64,000 nt of DNA. Source: Protopterus annectens (lineage: Eukaryota; Chordata; Ceratodontiformes; Protopteridae). This document shows, piece after piece, positions 55,799 through 64,000 of this stretch. The stretch is taken from positions 1,114,361,182 through 1,114,425,181 of the forward strand of contig NC_056733.1 of the NCBI RefSeq assembly GCF_019279795.1, given 5' to 3'. The position numbers were made by a program, and so were the translations under genes. Each line of letters starts with the position of its first letter. Positions within the stretch are counted from its first letter, which is position 1. The notes under the pieces were generated by a model that made no database searches, was not told the origin of the DNA, and was given only the letters and a program-made list of their open reading frames with translations.

Positions 55799-56650
55799 AT
55801 GAAGAAAACCCCACAGAAGCTATACAGCCTCAGACACAGTCTATGATGAAAGAGGAAGAAGAAAAGCCCACCACAGAAGAAGTAAGAATAGCATGAAGGA
55901 AAATGAAGTCAGGGGAAGCAGCAGGATCAGATGAGGTCACAGCAGACATGATAACGATGATGGGCAAGATAGGGCAGAAATGGCTCCTGAGGGTACCAAT
56001 AGCAGTGTGGAGAGAAAGGCATATACCACACTGGGGAATAAGCATACACATGCCAGTGTAGAAGAACAAAGGGTACATTCACAACTGTGCGCAGTACAGA
56101 GGTATCAAATGCCTGTCACACTGCGTGAAAGTTCTGAAGAGGGTGATTGATAAACAGATATGAAGAACAGTAGAAATTAAGATGGGAGATGAGCAGTTTG
56201 GATTCAGATTATGATGCAGCACAACTAACCCAATGTTTGAGTGAGACAGATTTACTTATTTATTTATTTGTTTATTTATTTATGAGGAAAGATTCCAACT
56301 GGGCATTCTCAGACTTTGAAAAAAGTATATGACAAGGTCCAAGAAAGCTAATTTGGGCATCCTGGGGTGGTTCAATGTCCCAGAAACACTAGTAGAAATA
56401 GTGCAAGCTATATACATGGACATAATGACTCAAGTAAGAACGGTGTTCGATCTCACAGAGGGGTTCCCAGTGGGAGTGGGTGTACATCAGGATTCAGCTC
56501 TGAGTCCACTGCTGTTCATACTTATGATGGACTACATTAGTAAACAGGTCAGAGAGGACAGATCAACATAGTTGCTCTATGCAGAAAATGTGGCATTATC
56601 AGACTCTGAGCAAGAATTTCAGCAAAGTATAGGGGAATAGAATTGAAAAC
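55799..56650 (+). pseudogene. RTE reverse transcriptase, heavily decayed
   Basis: Recognisable in several frames: EEVRIAWRKMKSGEAAGSDE-like sequence (K-x-G-x-A-x-G-x-D near 55905), NKGYIHNCAQYRGIKCLSHC (56070-56120), GVHQDSALSPLLFILMMDYI (frame 56329-56571). A FADD-type box near 56575 reads LYAENVALS, so the second catalytic Asp is lost. A TTTA-rich insertion (56250-56285) interrupts the domain. No function remains. Confidence 0.72.
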
Positions 56651-56787
56651 TGAAGGCACATGGGATGACACAGAGTACAGATATGACAGTGGTAATGGCA
56701 GCAAACTTGAGAAATCAGAAGAAGGTGAGAAGTGAGATAGAAGGAAAGATAGTGGAACAGGTTAACAGCTTCAGGTATCTGTGAAGG

Positions 56788-57198
56788 GTGGTTGAGGAGA
56801 AGGGAAGTCTGAATGAAGAGGTCAAAGCTAGAATCAGAGGGGCTGCAGCCAACTGGTGTAGAGCGTCAGGTGTAGTATATGACAGAAGAATGCCAAAGAA
56901 GTTGAAACATAAAGTGTACAAAACAGTGGTGCATCCATTACTATTGCATGGTACAGAAATCTGGGCAGTAAAGGCAGAGCAGCTGAGGAAACTAGTGGCG
57001 TTGGAATTGAAGTGCCTGAGATGGGTGGTAGGATGCACATTGTGGGAAAGCAAAGAAATGAGCAAAGCCGAAGAAACTCCAGTTGCAGAAAAGATCAAAG
57101 AGAACAGATTATGGTGGTTCAGACACATGTGCAGAAAAGTAGAAGAGAATCTGGTGAAGAAGATCTGGGACAGACAGGGAGAAGGCAAGAGGAAATGA
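56788..57198 (+). pseudogene. RTE ORF C-terminal region
   Basis: The 136-codon frame contains EVKARIRGAAANWCRASGVV, YDRRMPKKLKHKVYKTVVHP, LLHGTEIWAVKAEQLRKLVA, ALELKCLRWVVGCTLWESKE and NRLWWFRHMCRKVEENLVKK. It is collinear with the C-terminal part of the minus-strand RTE (R..GWSGWRRVSGVICDRRVP, YGLETVALTKRQE, LRWFGHV). It ends at the stop before the 3' region with the ATGATG tail. Confidence 0.85.
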
Positions 57199-57385
57199 AA
57201 GCATCCAGCAAAGAGGTGGATGATTGTTTGTGAGAACATTTGCAAAAAGTCCAGCATGAGTGTCGAAGAAGCCAGGAGTGTGTCATTGAATCAAGAGAGA
57301 TGATGACAGTTAACACAAAACCCTAACCCCATGTAGAAAATGGGAAAAGGGGGGTAGATAATGATGATGATGAAGATGATTTACT

Positions 57386-58197
57386 TACAGTCCCACATTA
57401 CATAAAAGAAACTGAGGCAATCGAATCCAGGATTACAGGATGGATCTTATTAGCAGTTCACATCCTCATTACTGTCTGCTAAGCCTTTCACAATCCTTTT
57501 CTTTAAAATTAGATGTTCTGTCCTCATTATTATATCTCCATTAACAATCAGGTCATACCCTGTTCACACAGATGCATGTTTTCACTTATGAACTTGTACC
57601 TCTAGTCTTGGTTAAAGAACTTCAGAGCCTCGTATCATGTCAATAAATAATATTGGGACTCAAACCACGGCCTGTATAACATAATTGTGTTAATGACATT
57701 ACTCAGGGACTTTCCTTGAGGATAAGTTAATTAAATGTCTGTGAAAGTGAGCATCGAGAGCTAAACATAATGCTCCTTGGCTGTGCTGAACTTAAACACT
57801 CTTTTCAGATATTGAGCATAAATCTACAGTTATTGTAAGTGATACTGATTTACAAAAATTATTTGTATTTAGAGTTAACATTTAGTACTGCCAGATTTCA
57901 GAAGCAAGCTTCAGATTAAAAACATTGCTCAGTATTTCTGCAAACTCAGATAAACATCTAGCCATGCAGGACATAACGTTGTTTGGTCCAAAAGCATAGT
58001 AATGTCACTCAGACTTATTTTCATACACCACAGGATGTATGGCTATCCCTGGGATTCTAAAACACATAATGTTGGTTTAAGTTATACCAGTGACATACCT
58101 ATTTACAAATAGAGCCACACCAGATAAATAGACACTGAAATTATCTCTTTTAGGATCTAATTTTGGCCTTGTCATTCTTCTGACAGACATGACTGAA
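57386..58197. other. No gene recognised
   Basis: Unassigned AT-rich sequence between the RTE 3' tail and a palindromic repeat copy. No domain-bearing frame. Confidence 0.35.
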
Positions 58198-58487
58198 TTA
58201 CAAACATATCTCTCAACAGTTCCCAATTTTCAGGGCGATCCTGATTTTGACTTAAATTTTAGCTGTGTCTCTCTTAAGCCCTCCTAAATCTGATGACTTT
58301 TGGAGAAAAGTGGTGAATTACATTCAGTAAATAATGACTACAGAATTGTAGACGTCTTTTACTTCAGGTAATAAATATATTGATTTACTTTTTCTTAATC
58401 TGTCAGTGTTTCAGTTTAGTAGTACTAATATGTAAAAAGTGGCCCTGATTATTTCTGGATTTGTCCAGGATTCCGTTGAGATTTCTC
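58198..58487. mobile_element. Decayed copy of the CATACCTCTCAAC-ended repeat
   Basis: It starts 'acaaacatatctctcaacag' with 'tcccaattttcagggcgatc' and 'ctgattttgac', and ends 'ttccgttgagatttctctc'. The inner 'ctgattatttctggatttgtcc' parallels the copy at 29562-29883. The ends are more diverged than there. Confidence 0.5.
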
Positions 58488-59279
58488 TCAGCCTGGTTGA
58501 GGACTATGATGACTGTTGAGATTTGTCCTTGATTGTTTAAGAGCTATGATTCCAGATATTGTGCCACCCCTGAGGTTAGATGTGAGCATGACAGTATGGC
58601 AGATCATAGCGCTGCACGCAGTTACAGGGCCATAATTGTGGAAAAGATTCAGGATTACTGCTACAAGGATAGAGCTGATTTTCCATAGGAGATACTGAAT
58701 TATATTTAGGAGGTTAAGGAATAGAATAAGTCTTGATTTTTGACATGGCAGAAGGTATTGCATGTGTTGGCTGGTGGCATGCAATGGGAACTGGACAGTA
58801 CCTGCTTTTCTCATGAATGGTAGGAACCAAACATTAAGCAGTAAACGTATGAACTTGATGTGTGAGTGGATACTGAAACATTTAAGGGGCTAGTCATTCA
58901 ATTCTTGGCTTGTCATTACCAGCGTTTGTTTAGTTTCATCTAATTCCAGTATTTCTTTAGTTTTTATCTAATACCAGTAATGGAATTTTAATTTGTTTAG
59001 TTTTATTTAATATGGGTAATTCTGGTTTTCAAGTGATGCTGTCAGTTGATTTAGAGCAACTTGCCTGTGAGATTAGGATTGTAGGTAATGTCTACTGTGG
59101 AGGGTTGTTTAAATGTTTTTTGGGAAGAATTCTGTGCTACTAAGGGAGCTAGGGAGAGGGTCAATTCCCAATCCCTGCTGCACTGCAATCTCACATACAC
59201 AGCAACCCGCTTTAAGAGAATTCAGTCACTTAAGCTGCCAAAGCAAAGTAAAAAGAACGTCCGATATTTTGAATATTTA
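58488..59279. other. No gene recognised
   Basis: Unassigned. Near 58930-58990 a short direct repetition of 'tttagtttt-atctaa-taccagt' is visible. No domain-bearing frame. Confidence 0.35.
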
Positions 59280-59307
59280 TGTGTGTGTGTGTGTGTGTGT
59301 GTGTGCA

Positions 59308-59402
<95 letters not shown>
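59280..59402. repeat. (TG)n-(TA)n-(TG)n compound microsatellite
   Basis: (TG)n at 59280-59305, (TA)n at 59309-59376 and (TG)n at 59376-59402, directly left of E6. Confidence 0.96.
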
Positions 59403-59403
<1 letters not shown>

Positions 59404-59406
59404 AAC

Positions 59407-60002
59407 AGGTCCCTATCAGTTTATTGAATTAACATATGACTGAAAATGAAAACTGCAAGACAGCATCGAAACCTCAGAAAAATGAACGTTCACAAAATCG
59501 GAATTTAAAAAACCGAAACAAAAGCTACTGATGTTAAACACTGCTTTTTTTTAAATCATGAAGCATTTGAATGGAGATTGCGGTACAGTAAGTACTGGGA
59601 AATTCATATTATTTTCCACTTTTAAGTAGTGCAATCTCAGAGTTCGCATACATAGTTTGCAAGGAGTGGGGGGTGGAGCTTGCCCCCTGCAAAAACATAA
59701 AAAAAGGTTGTAGTGAAGTTAAATAGAATGGTACATTCATTATTTTACTGAAATGGATGCCAGCCGAAAAGTACTTTATACATGCTGTAGCAGTTGCCAT
59801 TAATCATAGTGTAGTTTAAAGGGACAGATGTTTATTTCTCATGAGTTTTTTTATACATGTAAAAGAGTACTGCAATAGATATGTTTGCTTCGGTCTTCTA
59901 AGTTCTGATTTTATGAATGTTCGTTCTTCTGAGGTTTCAATGTTGTCTTCTCATTGTTTTCCGTTTTGGTCATATGTTAATTCAGTAAACTGACATAGAC
60001 CC
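59407..60002. mobile_element. Foldback/MITE element E6, about 110-bp inverted arms
   Basis: The left arm (aggtccctatcagtttattg, aattaacatatgactg, ...cgaaacctcagaaaaatgaa) matches the reverse complement of the right arm (ttcttctgaggtttcaatg, gtcatatgttaattcagtaa, actgacatagaccc) over about 110 bp. The centre has the shared core 'gtgcaatctcagagttcg' (about 59630) and 'ggagtggggggtggagc'/'cttgccccctgcaaaaa'. (TA)n-type sequence lies on both sides. No coding frame. It is the longest-armed and least diverged complete copy that also has the core. Confidence 0.88.
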
Positions 60003-60535
60003 ATATATACACATATATGTACTCATTCATATATAAAAAAAAAGTAAAACACACAACACTCTGACATCACACCAATCTATAAATGAGCGCTTTCATCCTT
60101 TTATTTCTTGTGGACTGCATACCTGCCCTATAATATGTGACATGATTCAGATAAATTACACCAATAAAGTCATAGCATTACATATTTCTTTGAATGGAAG
60201 TTCATTCACATCTCGTAGTGTGACTTTTATAATGCTATTAGAACATCTGCCACTAGCAAGTAAGCAAGCAAGCAAGAAGTTTGTTTAAGAATACAAGTCT
60301 TTAAACTAAACAGCACAGTACTTGATCCTGCACTGTCCTTCTCAACTGCAAAACTATGCAAAAATATGTTTGCATATGTTTCTATACATTTGTTTAAGGT
60401 GTGTTACTTTTGATACATGCTAACAAAACGTAAACTTTACTGAGGAAAAATGCAAGGTCCTTCTGAATGAAAAATGCCCCAAAGAAATTTCCTACTGGGG
60501 CATGGTGGTAATAGAGACAAAGAGTACATTTCCTA
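60003..60535. other. No gene recognised
   Basis: Unassigned. Contains 'aagcaagcaagcaagcaag', a short (AAGC)n, at about 60257-60275. Confidence 0.4.
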
Positions 60536-61255
60536 AGAGCCCAGCTATGTTTGGCAACCATGAGAAAGAGTGATTTTGCTGGATTTCTGCATCAAATAAT
60601 AGTGCTAAGTACTTTTCTATAGTTCTGCACTTGCTGTGTTCTGCATTTATCTGCATTATAAACTGTACGTTATTGCTAAAACATTGCACTTTTCTTACCT
60701 TTTTGAAATCTGAAGTTAGAGTTGCTTTGGTTACACCCTGGTGGCAGTAGAGAGGACCAATCTCATTTACTGACCCAGGAGTGCTCAAACGAAGGAAAGG
60801 TGTCTTGTTTGTGATTGACTTAAAGGGCCCTTAGCCTTGTTTTTAAACTTTCTCAGTTGCTACAAAGTTGTTGTGTTTGTGAGATGCTTGGTTCACTTCC
60901 ACAGAGCTCAACAACATTTGGAAAAAGCACCACCCGAGAAGAGTGATTTTACTGGATCAAATGAGACTGCTAAGTACATTTTACTGCTCTGCACTGCTCT
61001 AGTCATTGTTTAGTTCTTTTTTCTGCATTATTGACTGTGCCTTATTATAAAAACCTGCACTTTTTTTACCTTTTTGTAATCTCAAGTTAGAGCAGCTTTG
61101 GTTACATTCTGGCAAGAATGGAGAGAACTTGATTAATTTTCCAACCCAAGATAAACTAAAAGAAAGAAAAGTGTTTGTTATTTGTGATGGGCTAGAGGTC
61201 CCTTAGTTTTGTTTTTGAACTTTCTCAGCTGCTATAAAGTCATTGTGTTTGCACA
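60536..61255 (+). repeat. Imperfect tandem duplication, unit about 370 bp
   Basis: The first unit (about 60560-60905) and the second (about 60935-61255) align throughout: 'agagtgattttgctgg' with 'agagtgattttactgg', 'gcacttttcttaccttttt' with 'gcactttttttaccttttt', 'agagttgctttggttac' with 'agagcagctttggttac', and 'aactttctcagttgct' with 'aactttctcagctgct'. A further start ('aagcaccacccaatgaagt') at about 61391 resembles 'aagcaccacccgagaagag' at 60925, hinting at a third partial unit. No coding frame. Confidence 0.75.
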
Positions 61256-61689
61256 AGCTCCACATGCAACAGCGATTAGCAGTGCCCTACACAGATGCAG
61301 ATACTTAGAATAGAAATGTTCTCTATAAAACTACCTCTGAAGTTTCCCCAGTACTTAATTGTGCAAAAAACAACTAGTTTGCACCTCAAGAAGCACCACC
61401 CAATGAAGTTAGTCTTGGATAGTTTTGTTTGCAGTCGGTACACTTACAGCACCTAAGCTACCCAGCTCTAAAACCATTTGTACCATCTCTTTGTAGACCA
61501 TGTAATAAGGATCAGTAATTATGGATATGATAGCTCTGCAGCCAGTTGGATGGATGTGGGCATTATGAGACAATGTAACAGACTGTCTCATGTTTACTGA
61601 CAACCATATAATTCTTAAACAAGCTGCTATGGTATATGAGACACATAGTTACACAATGTCACTGAAGGCAAGACTCACATAAAAGCATG
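61256..61689. other. No gene recognised
   Basis: Unassigned, apart from the possible third unit start near 61391. Confidence 0.35.
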
Positions 61690-62440
61690 TATAATACCAA
61701 AGAGGTTTTCAGTAGTGCATGCACTACACCCACCCCACACAGTATGGACCAAATACATAGACCCACATATGCTGATGCTCTTAAATGTAAACTTCCTAAA
61801 TCCCAAAGGCCTCCTAGACATTGTACTTACAATAAATATCTTCAACAACCTCTAAAGCACTTGACCAAAACAATACCCACCACAGCACATACAGCTTTTT
61901 CTCATAGTCTCTCTGCTTCAAAGTCCATAAGACAAGCTACCAAACAATCCAATATTTTGGCCATAACAGAATCCGTTGTGAGACACAAAGATGTTCCACT
62001 CTCCAGGTTAAGTAAGGAGGGAGTCACAGTCAGTTGCCTATCAGGTAACAGGATCTGCCAGGACACGCACTCAAATCATTGAACCACAAGAACCAGTATG
62101 ACTTAGCCATAGTCCATGTGGATGTAAACAACCTGAGATATACTTCCCTGAACTATAAGAAGAGAGAAACAGTGAAGCTCTCGGACAATGTGTCACAGAC
62201 AGGTATGAGCCTAGCACTGAGCAGCATTCTACCTTCTCCAAGGATGAAGCCACAATATGAACAGAAGAAAATTGACATTACTATTTGGCTTAGTTTTTGG
62301 TGTCAGTTGAAGGTTGTACAATATTTGTCAGCATGGGAAAATATTGTCAATAGATCATACTGCTTTGCCATGGATGGCCTGCACCTGCCCCTTATAGACT
62401 TTCAAATATTGTCTAAACCATTGTTCTCCCCATAAAGCCT
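61690..62440 (+). pseudogene. CR1-like ORF1 with esterase (SGNH hydrolase-like) domain
   Basis: Two adjoining frames, 61687-62082 and 62079-62435, together give an N-terminal Pro/Thr/His-rich region (to about residue 85), then ILAITESVVRHKDVPLSRL (GDS-like block; here T-E-S), VSCLSGNRI (C-L-S/P-G-x-R block), LAIVHVDVNNLRYTSL (V-x-N block), SLALSSILPSPRM, and DGLHLPLIDFQILSKPL (D-x-x-H block). This matches the esterase-type ORF1 of CR1 LINEs. The overlap of frames at 62079 shows a frameshift, so the ORF is broken. It is probably the same LINE family as the CR1-like copies at 42500 and 46885, which are 5'-truncated. Confidence 0.78.
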
Positions 62441-62486
62441 TTTTAGGCAGTTCCAACATGACCAACCATCAAGTACAGCAAAATCA

Positions 62487-62735
62487 ATCTGAGAAACTTT
62501 AAACATGTTACTGGTGAGCGCTTGGAGTCTAAACAAGAAACTCCAATCCCTGCAAACTCTCGAAAACGTAAACATTTGTTCAGTTACTGAGATACCCCAG
62601 GAGTGCAAGGCTATAATGCTTTCCACACATTTAGACCAGCTGATTCACAAGAGGGGGCAAAAGGTGTAGGTGTCTCAATTTTCATAAAAAATAAACACCC
62701 ATCAAGACTTCCAAGATAGCGGTACACTTATCAAC
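62487..62735 (+). pseudogene. CR1-like ORF2 endonuclease start
   Basis: Broken frames give LVSAWSLNKKLQSLQTLENV, NICSVTETWDTP (the T-E-T-W box with the catalytic Glu), VQGYNAFHTFRPADSQEGAK and GVGVSIFIKNKHPSRLP. The spacing from ORF1 (about 50 bp) fits a two-ORF CR1 element. The element is cut off near 62735, where L1-like sequence begins. Confidence 0.7.
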
Positions 62736-62789
62736 AAAAAAATTTCAGCTCTCCCAGTTGGAGTAAAATTCAGTTACTGGCTAGTAAGT

Positions 62790-63640
62790 ACTCTAACTGG
62801 ATGCCAGCAAAGATGAAATTTAGAGAATTTGAAAGAAAAATCAGCTAGAAAATATGAAGAGCAAACACTGACCAGAAAGAATCCTACAGCTGTTCAGTAA
62901 AAAACAGTTCAAGCTTCAGCTTTGGTACAAGAGACAGCTTTCAGTAATTTAGGGGAAAAATGAATCAGACATGATAAAAATAAATGAAACACAGAAAAAA
63001 TATATCAAGTCATATAACAAAAGGCTGAAAAACAAAGATGCTATAACTAGCTATTCAGATGAAGTGATAAAACTGTAAAAATCAGAGGCTGAAATGAATA
63101 AAAGGGTGGCTGAGTATGAAACTTTCCAAGAAGAACCATTTCAAAAACATGGTAGAGTTATAAGACAGGGCACACTGAGAAAACCTGAGATTTTCTGCTT
63201 GTATCAGGAAAACTGGAAGACACAGACAGTATTAATTGTATGAAAGTACAAATAAGCAACTGGACTGATGTTCCACAGCAGAATTTGTTAATTGAAAAGG
63301 CACATCAATTGTATGCTCCAATCCTGGCCATGAGAAAGCAGCCAAGACTCATATTAGTAAGATGCAATCATACCAGCAGAAAGAGTTGATCATGACACAA
63401 CTGTGGCAGAAGGGAAAAGTATTAAAATTAGAAACAGCAGAATGTTCATGGAAAATGGTTATTCACTGTACACCAGGTAGAAGAGAAGCAAATTTATTGC
63501 AGCAATTAGGGAATGTCGAGAGGCAAGTGTGAGATTAAAATTGCTGTATCCATCCATTTTCAGAACCTTTTTCCTGGAGGATCAAAGACATTTTTTGATG
63601 CATAACAGCCTAAGGAGGAAATACAAAAGTTTATTCAACT
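62790..63640 (+). pseudogene. Decayed L1-like ORF1
   Basis: In broken frames, a coiled-coil-like stretch (AEMNKRVAEYETFQEEPFQK near 63090-63150) is followed by ENWKTQTVLIV and then IEKAHQLYAPILAMRKQPRL ILVRCNHTSRKS (split for length) near 63285-63390, comparable to the IERAHR-x-P...RP-x-I-x-V-R-F block of L1 ORF1. Later sequence includes LLQQLGNVERQV and 'ggatcaaagacattttttgat' (KTFFD-like; cf. T-x-F-F-x-x-P). Sense-strand A-richness also fits L1. Motif-level evidence only. Confidence 0.5.
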
Positions 63641-64000
63641 CTGCTTCTCAGTCTTCTGACAATAAAGCTCATAGAGAGACTTTGCCAGTATAACATTTTC
63701 TGTTGTACCAAAGGAAAATTCTTGAGAGACAGATAAAAGTACATGAGTTGACTAGAAGAATAAGGAGTCATTGGATTTGAACCGGCATCTGGTGTTGGGA
63801 GATAAAGAAGAACAGGAAGAAGACCAGCAACACTAAAATTAGTAAATAAATGTGAGATTATAAACATCAATCAAATTTGTGAAATATGGCTTTGCAGGAA
63901 AAACTGGCTGAGAGAGATTGTACTTTTGCTGACTTTGTTAAACTTGCTGGTGGACTGTAAAGCATGTATCCCACTTTCTTTAAATAATGGTTAGAGGGAC
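63641..64000. other. Unassigned; possible old tRNA-derived SINE on the minus strand
   Basis: On the minus strand near 63765-63800, 'atgccggttcaaatccaat' contains a good B-box (GGTTCAAATCC), but an A-box at the right distance is not convincing. A real tRNA gene was excluded because no acceptor stem pairing was seen. The rest is unassigned to the window end. Confidence 0.35.

Larger units (their letters stand above)
49655..57385 (+). mobile_element. RTE LINE expanded by a 5-kb internal minisatellite
   Basis: In order: endonuclease remnants (49800-50460), the linker, about 88 tandem copies of a 57-bp linker segment (50511-55516), the rest of the linker (55517-55798), decayed RT (55800-56650) and the C-terminal region (56788-57198). 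The 3' end has an ATGATGATG tail near 57357-57380. Without the array the element would be about 2.7 kb, a normal near-full RTE length. EN and RT are pseudogenic. It belongs to an RTE family different from the copy at 30052-33133 but shares its domain order. Confidence 0.85.

Noticed and set aside
63755-63840. Functional tRNA gene on the minus strand
   Set aside because: A B-box is present, but no acceptor-stem pairing or convincing A-box. At best an old SINE head.

Overview
The window looks like a repeat-dense stretch of a large vertebrate genome, probably a fish-like lineage such as a lungfish or another non-teleost. This rests on the mix of element families: CR1- and L2-like LINEs, RTE LINEs, a Tx1/L1-like LINE, a Penelope-like element, a HARBI1-type Harbinger transposase, a Ty3/Gypsy LTR element and tRNA-derived SINEs with V-SINE-like bodies. 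Long (TA)n, (TG)n and (CA)n arrays are frequent. There is no bacterial-style gene organisation. The species cannot be fixed from the sequence alone. Almost every long open frame is a transposon remnant or lies in a tandem repeat. The only plausible host-gene piece is a terminal exon at 23398-23528.

Layout, left part (1-22.3 kb): unassigned sequence leads into two adjacent foldback elements set against (TA)n arrays (1521-2336). A minus-strand L2-like LINE follows, interrupted by another LINE tail (2.4-4.4 kb). Next is a degenerate plus-strand Tx1/L1-like LINE (4.45-9.35 kb) carrying eight copies of a 50-bp repeat in its endonuclease-RT linker. A SINE and a 36-bp minisatellite follow. Then come two head-to-head, 5'-truncated Penelope-like copies with a GIY-YIG domain (12.6-13.9 kb) and a Harbinger transposase pseudogene with a GT-AG intron (14.9-16.0 kb). 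A minus-strand L2/CR1-like LINE (16.27-22.3 kb) is split by a plus-strand LINE flanked by a 5-bp ATGGT duplication.

Middle (22.3-49.5 kb): the putative host exon, LINE and SINE fragments and a tetranucleotide array come first. A nearly full-length RTE LINE on the minus strand follows, with a 19-bp target-site duplication (30.05-33.13 kb). A LINE is then split by a 5.8-kb Ty3/Gypsy element that itself contains a SINE (33.9-41.5 kb). Three more foldback elements of the GGTCTA family follow, mostly in (TA)n. Two copies of one CR1-like LINE lie in opposite orientation (42.5-43.9 and 46.9-49.15 kb).

Right part (49.65-64 kb): a second RTE LINE is inflated by about 88 tandem copies of a 57-bp segment of its own coding sequence (50511-55516, about 5 kb). 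Beyond it are a palindromic repeat, a sixth foldback element, an imperfect 370-bp tandem duplication, a CR1-like ORF1 with an esterase domain and the start of the endonuclease, and a decayed L1-like ORF1.

The two most notable structures are the minisatellite born inside a retrotransposon reading frame, which has a parallel in the 50-bp repeat of the other LINE, and the family of long-TIR foldback elements that sit in (TA)n arrays and share a short internal core while their arms differ.
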